In this document: positions 1-6,443 of the stretch, in pieces
Numbering within the stretch: the stretch's first letter is position 1
Layout: each line of letters opens with the position of its first letter
Origin: Planctomycetota bacterium
GTDB lineage: Bacteria; Planctomycetota; Phycisphaerae; WQYP01; JAJZKY01
Assembly (NCBI GenBank): GCA_021803885.1
Contig: JAJZKY010000039.1
Location: 1 to 13,610 of the forward strand
Direction: 5' to 3'
DNA length: 13,610 nucleotides
Notes under the pieces: model-generated
What the model saw: only the letters and a program-made list of their open reading frames with translations
Told to the model about the DNA's origin: nothing
Database searches by the model: none
Program-made: the position numbers and the translations under genes

Positions 1-43
1 TGAGTCCGACAGGCCAGTAGCATGGGTTGTCGGGAATTTGACC

Positions 44-955
44 ATGTTTGGCAGGCGTCATTTTGTACCCAGGAATTGCTCCGCGATGGAGTGGATTCCT
101 CGTCGCGTGATGCTGCTAATGATGCTGGTGATTGGTATGTCCATGAGTTCTAAACTCCATGCCCAAAATTACCTCGGCGGTTTTCAAAATGCGGCCCATG
201 ACCAACATGAAGATCTGGTGGCGGGCATTACCCAGCACATTGGGGCCAAGGTGCCGTTGAACCTGACCTTTCGCAATTCCCGCGGCAAACGGGTGACATT
301 GCAGCGGTATTTTAAGCCAGGCCGTCCGGTTATTCTGGATTTCATCTATTTTGAATGTCCGGGAGTATGTCCGTTTGTCATGGATGGCGTGGCCAAAGCG
401 ATGAACAAAATGCCGCTGGTGGCAGGGTCTGATTATGATGTGGTTACAATTAGCTTTGATCCTCATGATACCCCCAAGATGGCCGCGGAGAAAAAAGTTG
501 AGTATGGCAGCATGTTGCACAGTGCCACGGCGATTAAGCATTGGCATTTTCTTACTGGCAAAGAACCGGCAATACAGGCCATGACTTCAGCGGTAGGTTT
601 TCACTATGTGTGGTTCAAGCAGTTACAGCGCTATGACCATCCGGCGGCCATATTTGTACTCACGCCGGGGGGGCGGGTTTCACAGTATCTCTATGGGATC
701 AGCTATCATCCCACGACACTGAAATTAAGCCTGGTGCAAGCTGGAGATCATACGCTTGGCACGGCTTTTGATCAGGTACTGCTGTTGTGCTGCTCATTTA
801 ACCCTGTAACCGGGCGCTATGCGGCCATTGCGGTGCGGGTGATGACGCTGTCTGGCGTGTTGGTGGTGGTGGCGCTGGGCACTATGTTTGGATTTGTATT
901 TTATTGGGATAAAAAACGCCGCGGAAAGAATAGTTCATCGGGAGCTTCAACTTGA
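44..955 (+). CDS. SCO1/SenC-family copper chaperone for the oxidase CuA centre
   Basis: SCO proteins are membrane-tethered thioredoxin-fold proteins that bind copper outside the cytoplasmic membrane and help to build the CuA site of subunit II. The diagnostic copper-binding CPGVC motif is at C105/C109 (numbered from the ATG at 44), and the conserved distal histidine is H199 in YDHPAAIFVLTP. An N-terminal hydrophobic stretch ending near KLHA-Q acts as a signal peptide or anchor. A second membrane segment at about residues 265-287 is followed by a basic KKRR tail. The start is uncertain. ATG 44 follows a weak GGGA. ATG 86 (MEWIPRR) would give a more typical short signal peptide, preceded by AGGA at longer spacing. 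A TTG at 38 is also in frame. The stop overlaps the coxB start by 4 nt, so the two are probably translationally coupled. The family call is firm; the start is not. Confidence 0.93.
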   Translation: MFGRRHFVPRNCSAMEWIPRRVMLLMMLVIGMSMSSKLHAQNYLGGFQNAAHDQHEDLVAGITQHIGAKVPLNLTFRNSRGKRVTLQRYFKPGRPVILDFIYFECPGVCPFVMDGVAKAMNKMPLVAGSDYDVVTISFDPHDTPKMAAEKKVEYGSMLHSATAIKHWHFLTGKEPAIQAMTSAVGFHYVWFKQLQRYDHPAAIFVLTPGGRVSQYLYGISYHPTTLKLSLVQAGDHTLGTAFDQVLLLCCSFNPVTGRYAAIAVRVMTLSGVLVVVALGTMFGFVFYWDKKRRGKNSSSGAST

Positions 956-2469
956 GTTTCAATTTTGCGACAGGCGCAACCAATATCATTCAGATGGCGA
1001 CACTGAAATTGCCCGGAGTGCTGGCCGCGTGGGGATTGCCACATTCCGATGCGGTAACGAGTCCGGATGTACAATTTTTGTGGGATTTCATTTTGGGCGT
1101 GGCGGTGTTTTTCACCGTGCTGATTGTGGTACTGATGGTCTATTTCAGCATTCGCTATCATGCCAAAACCAAAAATCAGGTGGGCGATCATGGTCACCTC
1201 CATAATACGCCGCTGGAACTTACATGGTCGATTATCCCCTTGATTTTATTGATGATCATGTTTGTGCTGGGGTTCAAATACTATCTGAACATGGATACAG
1301 TGCCGTCCGGCGCGTATAAAATTGATGTGCAGGCCAAGCAATGGAGTTGGACATTTGTCTATCCCAATGGCGGCATCAGTGACAAATTATATTTGCCTGC
1401 CGGTCGGCCGGTGCGTTTGGATATGACCTCTTCAGATGTTCTGCACGGATTTTGGATACCGCGGCTGAGTATTCAAAAAGATGTGGTGCCGGGACGGGTG
1501 ATGACAGTTTGGATTGAGGCCAAAAAGCCTGCCCGGATGTGGTTGCAATGCGCGGAATATTGCGGCTCCGGCCATTCCGAGATGCGTGCACGGGTGATTG
1601 TGGAACCCTATGCGCAATTTAAAAAGAGTGTTCATGCCATAGCCGATATCTGGAAACAAAATGGCAAGCCCCTGTCCTTGGCGGAGGTCGGGCGGAAATT
1701 GCATGTCACGTTGGGTTGCATAGCCTGCCACAACATGACGGGTGCTCCCGGGGGTGTGGGACCGACTTGGAAAAATCTGGCTGGTTCCAAAGTGCATGAC
1801 ACTAATGGCCAGGTTGTAGTTGCGGACTATGCATACCTTAAAAATGCGATTGTCCATCCCGGTCATTTGAAAGTGAAAGGTTATCCCCGCGGTATTATGC
1901 CCAATACTTTCGCCGCTCAGCTAAAGAAAATATCGCCCAATGGCCGGGCATTGGACGCCTTGATTGCCTATATTAACAGCAAGAGTAAATATGCAAATCA
2001 ACAGTCCCTGCCTCCGGAATTGAGGAAATCATCTACGCCGGTTCAACCTCCGGTAAAGCTGAATTCCCCACCGGCCAAGACATCCGGTTTGCCGGCGGCA
2101 GCGCTGCCGCTTGTCGCTAAAGGCAAGCTGCTGGTGCAGACCTTCGGTTGCACTGGCTGCCATTCTACCACCGGAGCTACAGGTGTTGGGCCGACCTGGA
2201 AGAATTTGGCCGGTTCAAAGGTTACGCTAACGAATGGGAAGGTGGTTACGGCCGATTACAAGTATCTAAGTGAAATGATTTTGCATCCCGGTACACTGCT
2301 GGTGAAGGGGGCTACTGCCGGTGTGATGCCGGGAACCTTTGGGGCCATGCTTTCCGGACCGAAACATCCACACGAGAAAAAACTCGAGGCTATAATATGG
2401 TACCTTAACTCGCTAAGCGACCATGCGAATAAAGCGAGCTGGCCGCCGGGCGGCGGGGCAAAAAAATAG
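952..2469 (+). CDS. coxB: Cytochrome c oxidase subunit II with CuA and two cytochrome c domains
   Basis: Subunit II of a caa3-type haem-copper oxidase; it takes electrons from cytochrome c and passes them through CuA to subunit I. Two N-terminal membrane helices lie at about residues 42-68 and 92-112. A cupredoxin domain follows, with a complete CuA set: H165, then C200, E202, C204, H208 and M211 in CAEYCGSGHSEM. Two haem c domains are fused behind it. The first has CIACH at 256-260 and a likely axial M316 (GIMP). The second has CTGCH at 400-404 and a likely axial M459 (GVMP). A proline-rich linker (about 345-380) separates them. At 505 residues it is much longer than a plain subunit II. The start is TTG 952, overlapping the SCO stop (TTGA) and preceded by a GGAG about 7 nt upstream; no ATG gives a better start. 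Domain calls are certain; that both haems take part in electron transfer is inferred. Confidence 0.96.
   Translation: MSFNFATGATNIIQMATLKLPGVLAAWGLPHSDAVTSPDVQFLWDFILGVAVFFTVLIVVLMVYFSIRYHAKTKNQVGDHGHLHNTPLELTWSIIPLILLMIMFVLGFKYYLNMDTVPSGAYKIDVQAKQWSWTFVYPNGGISDKLYLPAGRPVRLDMTSSDVLHGFWIPRLSIQKDVVPGRVMTVWIEAKKPARMWLQCAEYCGSGHSEMRARVIVEPYAQFKKSVHAIADIWKQNGKPLSLAEVGRKLHVTLGCIACHNMTGAPGGVGPTWKNLAGSKVHDTNGQVVVADYAYLKNAIVHPGHLKVKGYPRGIMPNTFAAQLKKISPNGRALDALIAYINSKSKYANQQSLPPELRKSSTPVQPPVKLNSPPAKTSGLPAAALPLVAKGKLLVQTFGCTGCHSTTGATGVGPTWKNLAGSKVTLTNGKVVTADYKYLSEMILHPGTLLVKGATAGVMPGTFGAMLSGPKHPHEKKLEAIIWYLNSLSDHANKASWPPGGGAKK
1690..2445 (+). repeat. Internal tandem duplication of a cytochrome c domain within coxB
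   Basis: The two C-terminal haem domains of the subunit II protein align along their whole length. Both carry CxxCH, then VGPTWKNLAGSKV (identical 13 residues), then ADY-YL, HPG, VKG, G-MP-TF and a closing region rich in S, A, N and PP. At the DNA level the identical peptide is encoded with many different third-position bases, so the duplication is old and held by selection rather than a recent copying event. This is a protein-level repeat, not a mobile or unstable DNA repeat. Confidence 0.85.
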
Positions 2470-2517
2470 TGGGTGTTTATCAATGGATGGGACGTCTTTT
2501 ATGATAAGGACCGTGAC

Positions 2518-4236
2518 ATGACCACAACCACAGTGGATATTGGCGAACACGCTCGTGAAGAAATTCCGGTTGGCGGAAATTATCTCAATCAGGGTAAGGG
2601 TATTAAGTCCTGGCTTTTTACCCTGGATCATAAGCGCATTGGCCTGATGTATCTGATTTCCGGGCTGACGATGTTTTTCATCGGCGGCATGCTGGCTATG
2701 GTCATCCGCACCCAACTGCTGGTACCCAATGGATTGATTTTTCATGGTAGTTATGAGGCTTATAAACATTACAACCAGGTATTTACCCTTCACGGCATCA
2801 TCATGGTTTTTATGGTATTGGTTCCTATTCCGCCCGGGGCCTTGGGCAACTTTGTATTGCCGTTGATGATTGGGGCCAAGGATGTGGCCTTCCCACGTCT
2901 GAATCTTTTAAGCTATTACCTGTATGTAACTGGTGCGATCATGGCCGTGGTTTCCACGCTGCTGGGTGCGGTGGATACCGGCTGGACTTTTTATACTCCT
3001 TTCAGCATTCAAACTGAAACCTATGTGGTTTGGATGGTCCTGGGTATTTTTCTGTTGGGTTTCAGTTCTATTCTCACCGGGCTTAACTTCATCGTTACCA
3101 TTCACAAATTGCGGGCTCCCGGAATGAAGTGGTTTCGGATGCCAGTGTTTGTTTGGGCTTCGTATGCCACGTCCATTATTCAGGTGGCGGCCACGCCGGT
3201 ACTGGGCGTTACGCTGCTCCTTCTGGTTGCAGAGCGGGTGATGGGAGTGGGAATTTTTAATTCGGCACTGGGTGGAGATCCGGTGTTGTTTCAGGACTTT
3301 TTCTGGTTTTATTCGCACCCGGCCGTGTACATTATGATTTTGCCGGCGATGGGTATCGTCGGGGAAATTATCACGGTGTTCAGCCGCAAGCCTATTTTTG
3401 GTTACAAATTTATTGTCATGAGTTCACTGGCCATTGCCCTGATTGGTTTTGTGGTATGGGGCCACCATCTGTTTGTGAATGGACAATCGGCGGAATGGGA
3501 TGCCATATTCAGCTTTATGACCTTTTTTGTGGCCGTGCCTTCCGCTGTAAAGGTATTCAACTGGCTGGCCACCATGTACAAGGGGGCGATTTCGCTGACC
3601 ACCCCGATGCTCTACGCCCTGTCCTTTATTGTACTGTTTACCATTGGTGGATTCACGGGCGTTATTCTGGGGGCGTTGGCCACCAATGTGGTGCTGCATG
3701 ATACCTACTTTGTAGTGGCCCATTTCCATTATGTGATGATGGGTGGGACGATCATTGCCTTTATCGGCGGCCTGCATTACTGGTGGCCGAAGATGTTTGG
3801 CCGGATGTACAACGAAACCCTGGGCAGAATCACGTGCGTGATGCTTTTTATCGGTATTAATTTGACCTTTTTCCCGCAGTTTATTGTGGGTGCCGAAGGG
3901 ATGCCGCGGCGCTACGCCACGTATTTGCCCCAGTATCAGCCCTACATGATTGCCTCCACGGTGGGTGCGTACATTCAGCTCGCAGCGTTTGTACTGATGG
4001 CGGGGTATCTGATTCATTCGCTGGTCCGAGGTAAAAAGGCGGCGGCGAATCCGTGGGGTGCTTCCACGCTGGATTGGTCGATGGCGTCGCCGCCCACCAC
4101 CGGCAACTTCCAGCAGATGCCTGTAGTAACTCAAGGGCCATATCACTATGAGGATATGGAATATGATGGCCGTCTGGGAGGATTTGTCCATGTCGAGCCT
4201 GTGCCGGCGTTGGCGGGTGTGGGTGCTGGCCATTAA
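2518..4236 (+). CDS. coxA: Cytochrome c oxidase subunit I, A2-type
   Basis: Catalytic membrane subunit that holds the low-spin haem and the haem-CuB centre where oxygen is reduced to water. Visible ligands are H92 (low-spin haem, TLHGIIMVF), H267 (Cu[14 protein letters not shown]), H316/H317 (CuB, WGHH), and H402 and H404 (high-spin and low-spin haem, VVAHFHY). The Tyr of HPAVY (Y271) is the cross-linked tyrosine position. The usual glutamate of HPEVY is alanine here and is preceded by YS (Y265-S266), the signature of A2-type enzymes. The K-channel lysine is K345 (SAVKVFNW). The D-channel Asp and Asn are kept in [10 protein letters not shown]. About 12 membrane helices, 572 residues, normal for the family. 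The start is ATG 2518, because AAGGA at 2506-2510 sits 7 nt before it; a GTG at 2473 in the same frame lacks such a site. It lies 48 nt after coxB. Confidence 0.96.
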   Translation: MTTTTVDIGEHAREEIPVGGNYLNQGKGIKSWLFTLDHKRIGLMYLISGLTMFFIGGMLAMVIRTQLLVPNGLIFHGSYEAYKHYNQVFTLHGIIMVFMVLVPIPPGALGNFVLPLMIGAKDVAFPRLNLLSYYLYVTGAIMAVVSTLLGAVDTGWTFYTPFSIQTETYVVWMVLGIFLLGFSSILTGLNFIVTIHKLRAPGMKWFRMPVFVWASYATSIIQVAATPVLGVTLLLLVAERVMGVGIFNSALGGDPVLFQDFFWFYSHPAVYIMILPAMGIVGEIITVFSRKPIFGYKFIVMSSLAIALIGFVVWGHHLFVNGQSAEWDAIFSFMTFFVAVPSAVKVFNWLATMYKGAISLTTPMLYALSFIVLFTIGGFTGVILGALATNVVLHDTYFVVAHFHYVMMGGTIIAFIGGLHYWWPKMFGRMYNETLGRITCVMLFIGINLTFFPQFIVGAEGMPRRYATYLPQYQPYMIASTVGAYIQLAAFVLMAGYLIHSLVRGKKAAANPWGASTLDWSMASPPTTGNFQQMPVVTQGPYHYEDMEYDGRLGGFVHVEPVPALAGVGAGH

Positions 4237-4262
4237 TCCGCTGAGCCGGCAGTATAGCGTGG

Positions 4263-4293
4263 CGGACGTAAAGCACGATCTTTATGCTGTCCG
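4263..4293 (+). other. Two-part RNA hairpin in the coxA-coxC gap
   Basis: CGGAC (4263-4267) pairs with GTCCG (4289-4293), and inside it TAAAG (4269-4273) pairs with CTTTA (4280-4284). The loop is CACGAT and there is an asymmetric internal bulge (1 nt against TGCT). It sits in the 98-nt gap between the subunit I and subunit III genes, which is otherwise empty. No run of T follows, so it is unlikely to be an intrinsic terminator. Stabilisation or processing of the polycistronic mRNA is a reasonable guess. The pairing is read directly from the sequence; the function is inferred. Confidence 0.4.
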
Positions 4294-4334
4294 AAATGAA
4301 CCGTGTTGAAGACCAAACAGATAAGTGAGAAAAG

Positions 4335-5213
4335 ATGAGTGAAAACGCCATCGCGACCTTGACGCTTGCCAGTCCGGAAGAAGTGGCTGGCCGGCATTTG
4401 GCCCATCATTTTGATACGCCGCAGCAGCAATTCGACTCCGGCAAACTGGGGATGTGGCTATTTTTAGGGACGGAATTTCTCCTTTTCAGCGGATTGTTTT
4501 GCGCCTACGCCGTATATCGCATGTTGCATCCGCAAATATTTATTTATGCTTCGCGCTACCTAGACCCGGTTTCAGGCGCATTGTGTACTCTGGTACTGGT
4601 ATCCAGCGGTTTTACCATGGCCTGGGCCATTCGCTGTGCCCAATTGGGAAAACGTACCGCTTTGATTATTGCTCTCCTTTTGACCATCGCCGGCGGATTC
4701 GGTTTTTTGGTCATTCACGGCTATGAATATTTTGAAGAATATCAGCAGCACTTGATGTGGGGCACTCATTATCATCCCGCCGTCAATGCACCGCGACAGC
4801 AGGTGATGGTGCCCAAATCCGGAGCTGTCGGCGGCAGTTGGAGTCAACTTAATCAACTGGGCAAGCAGGGGTACCTGGTGGCTCATTCTAATATTGCCCC
4901 GGCAGCCATCGGTCCGGCTGGACCGGCTTTGGCGCAGCGACCGGCAGATCCCGTTACGGCAGCATCCGTCACGGCCGCGGCCAGTCAACCCCACAATGTG
5001 CAGATATTTTTTGGTATTTATTTTCTAATGACCGGGCTGCACAGCATTCACGTGATTGTCGGCATTATTCTGCTTACCTATCTGCTGGTACGGGCGATTC
5101 GCAAGGATTTTGGCCCCGGTTATTATGCTCCCGTCGATTTTATCGGCTTGTATTGGGGCGTGGTGGATATGATTTGGATGTTTCTATTTCCGTTGCTCTA
5201 TCTGATCCACTAA
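4335..5213 (+). CDS. coxC: Cytochrome c oxidase subunit III with long extra-membrane insertion
   Basis: Integral membrane subunit of the oxidase that packs against subunit I and supports proton uptake and turnover stability. The family is recognised from GKLGMWLFLGTEFLLFSGLF (residues 36-55, with the conserved Glu E47), from FLMTGLHSIHVIVG, and from the C-terminal YWGVVDMIWMFLFPLLYL. In the last motif the usual YWHF histidine is glycine (G275). A segment of about 80 residues (about 136-218), rich in Ala, Pro, Gln and Gly and not membrane-like, interrupts the protein between helices where most family members have a short loop. This raises the length to 292 residues. The start is ATG 4335, preceded by a GAGAAAAG purine run. 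It lies 98 nt after coxA and 37 nt before the subunit IV start. The family call is firm; the insert has no recognised fold. Confidence 0.94.
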   Translation: MSENAIATLTLASPEEVAGRHLAHHFDTPQQQFDSGKLGMWLFLGTEFLLFSGLFCAYAVYRMLHPQIFIYASRYLDPVSGALCTLVLVSSGFTMAWAIRCAQLGKRTALIIALLLTIAGGFGFLVIHGYEYFEEYQQHLMWGTHYHPAVNAPRQQVMVPKSGAVGGSWSQLNQLGKQGYLVAHSNIAPAAIGPAGPALAQRPADPVTAASVTAAASQPHNVQIFFGIYFLMTGLHSIHVIVGIILLTYLLVRAIRKDFGPGYYAPVDFIGLYWGVVDMIWMFLFPLLYLIH

Positions 5214-5250
5214 GCTCGTTATACCGTTGGAACGTCAAGGAGAATTGATT

Positions 5251-5664
5251 TTGTCAGATCACGCAGAACATGCTCATGGTGCTGGACCGGTAACCCCGTC
5301 CCATTCAACAGTTATTCCCATGCGGATTTTGGTGGCGGTGTGGGTTGCACTGTGCGCTCTGACGGTGCTGAATTTGCTGCTGGACAAGGTGCATTTGCAC
5401 GGATTGAGTGTGGTTGTATCCTTAGCCATTGCGTCGGCCATGGCCATTGTTGCTGCGATGTATTTTATGCATCTGCGCTACGACCATCCTTTTTACCTTA
5501 CCGCGTTGATTTTGGTAATTATTTTCATCGCGATTTTTATTTCCTTTTCCGCCCACGATACCCTGCAATATAAATCGCAACTCATAAAAGGTCAGGCCCC
5601 GGCAATGGTTCAGGCTGCGCAGGGGCGGGCTAAAACCGCGGCATTACCCCCGACCACACCGTAA
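5251..5664 (+). CDS. Cytochrome c oxidase subunit IV (small prokaryotic type)
   Basis: Small accessory subunit of the haem-copper oxidase, about 137 residues with three membrane helices (about 24-47, 54-77 and 85-107). The helix-loop signature MYFMHLRYDHPF between helices 2 and 3 is typical of the prokaryotic cytochrome c oxidase subunit IV/CyoD-like families. The N-terminus is His-rich (DHAEHAHGAG), and an Ala/Pro-rich tail follows the last helix. The start is TTG 5251, because AAGGAG at 5237-5242 lies 8 nt before it; a longer reading from TTG 5227 would place this ribosome site inside the gene. It is the second TTG start in the operon after coxB. Its place directly after the subunit III gene supports the call. 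Confidence 0.88.
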   Translation: MSDHAEHAHGAGPVTPSHSTVIPMRILVAVWVALCALTVLNLLLDKVHLHGLSVVVSLAIASAMAIVAAMYFMHLRYDHPFYLTALILVIIFIAIFISFSAHDTLQYKSQLIKGQAPAMVQAAQGRAKTAALPPTTP

Positions 5665-5681
5665 GTTAGCTTTGCCATGAG

Positions 5682-5703
5682 CACCGTGATACCTGTATCG
5701 GTG
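5682..5703 (+). other. Bulged hairpin between the subunit IV gene and the second subunit III gene
   Basis: CACC (5682-5685) pairs with GGTG (5700-5703), and GATA (5688-5691) pairs with TATC (5696-5699). The loop is CCTG and a GT bulge lies on the 5' side. It falls in the 86-nt non-coding gap ahead of the second subunit III-like gene. No T-tract follows, so a terminator is unlikely. An mRNA processing or stability element is possible. The helix is short and could be chance. Confidence 0.3.
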
Positions 5704-5750
5704 AGGGCGCATTCGCTGTTGTCGGGCGAAATGGGTTGTCGGAGCACAAC

Positions 5751-6434
5751 ATGACAGACGACATCGACCCGCCGCCACGCTTCTTAAATGCTGCCACTGG
5801 ATCTTCGCGTCAGCCGATCTTATTTGTGCCGGGAGCCGGGGCCATGGGGGTGGGCCTGCTGGTCTTTTCACTCTCGGTTCTCTTTGGATCGAGTTTAACA
5901 GGTTATTTGTATATTCGCGCTCAGTCTCCAATGGTTGCACATCTGCATCTTCCAAAACTGCTCTGGGTTAGCACCGCAGTTTTGTTAATCAGTTCCATCA
6001 CCATGCACATGGCATTGCGGGCGATACAGCAGGGGCGGGAATCGCAATTGACGCGGAATCTTGCCGCCACGTTCGGCCTTGGTCTGTTGTTTTTAATTTT
6101 ACAGGCTATCAGCGCGGTGGACATCTTCCACACCTTGCAGCTATCCGATATGGCCATGGCGCGGGTTGGCATACGCAACACCGGAGGCCTGACTCCCGGT
6201 TTGACTCCGGTGGTTCAGACTCATGTGTTAATCGCAGCTTTTTACGTATTTACCGCCTTGCATGCACTGCACGTCATCGGTGGCCTGATTCCTCTGGGGG
6301 TGGTGCTATGGCGGGCGATGAAGGGCGGTTATTCGCGTAATTATTATCCCGGTGTAAGATATTGCAGCATTTACTGGCATTTTCTGGATGTTGTCTGGCT
6401 GGCGATTTTTGTGGTCCTGTTGGCCACGTTTTAG
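5751..6434 (+). CDS. Second, divergent cytochrome c oxidase subunit III-like protein
   Basis: A 227-residue membrane protein with about five helices. The C-terminal half is clearly subunit III: FTALHALHVIGG, then YWHFLDVVW (Y208-D213) followed by a final hydrophobic helix. The first helix (GAMGVGLLVF..) aligns without gaps to GKLGMWLFLG.. of the upstream CoxC, but the conserved glutamate (CoxC E47) is leucine (L41). It has no equivalent of the CoxC insertion. The start is ATG 5751, with GGAG at 5741-5744, 6 nt upstream; an in-frame TTG at 5736 lacks a ribosome site. The stop is 9 nt before the alpha-galactosidase gene. It may be a second subunit III-type component of the same complex or an assembly-related paralogue; the sequence does not decide between these. 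Confidence 0.85.
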   Translation: MTDDIDPPPRFLNAATGSSRQPILFVPGAGAMGVGLLVFSLSVLFGSSLTGYLYIRAQSPMVAHLHLPKLLWVSTAVLLISSITMHMALRAIQQGRESQLTRNLAATFGLGLLFLILQAISAVDIFHTLQLSDMAMARVGIRNTGGLTPGLTPVVQTHVLIAAFYVFTALHALHVIGGLIPLGVVLWRAMKGGYSRNYYPGVRYCSIYWHFLDVVWLAIFVVLLATF

Positions 6435-6443
6435 GATAAGACC

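Noticed and set aside
3424..4233. A 269-codon minus-strand frame opposite coxA
   Set aside because: It lies fully antisense to certain coxA sequence and is rich in His, Arg and Gln, typical of the antisense shadow of a membrane protein gene.
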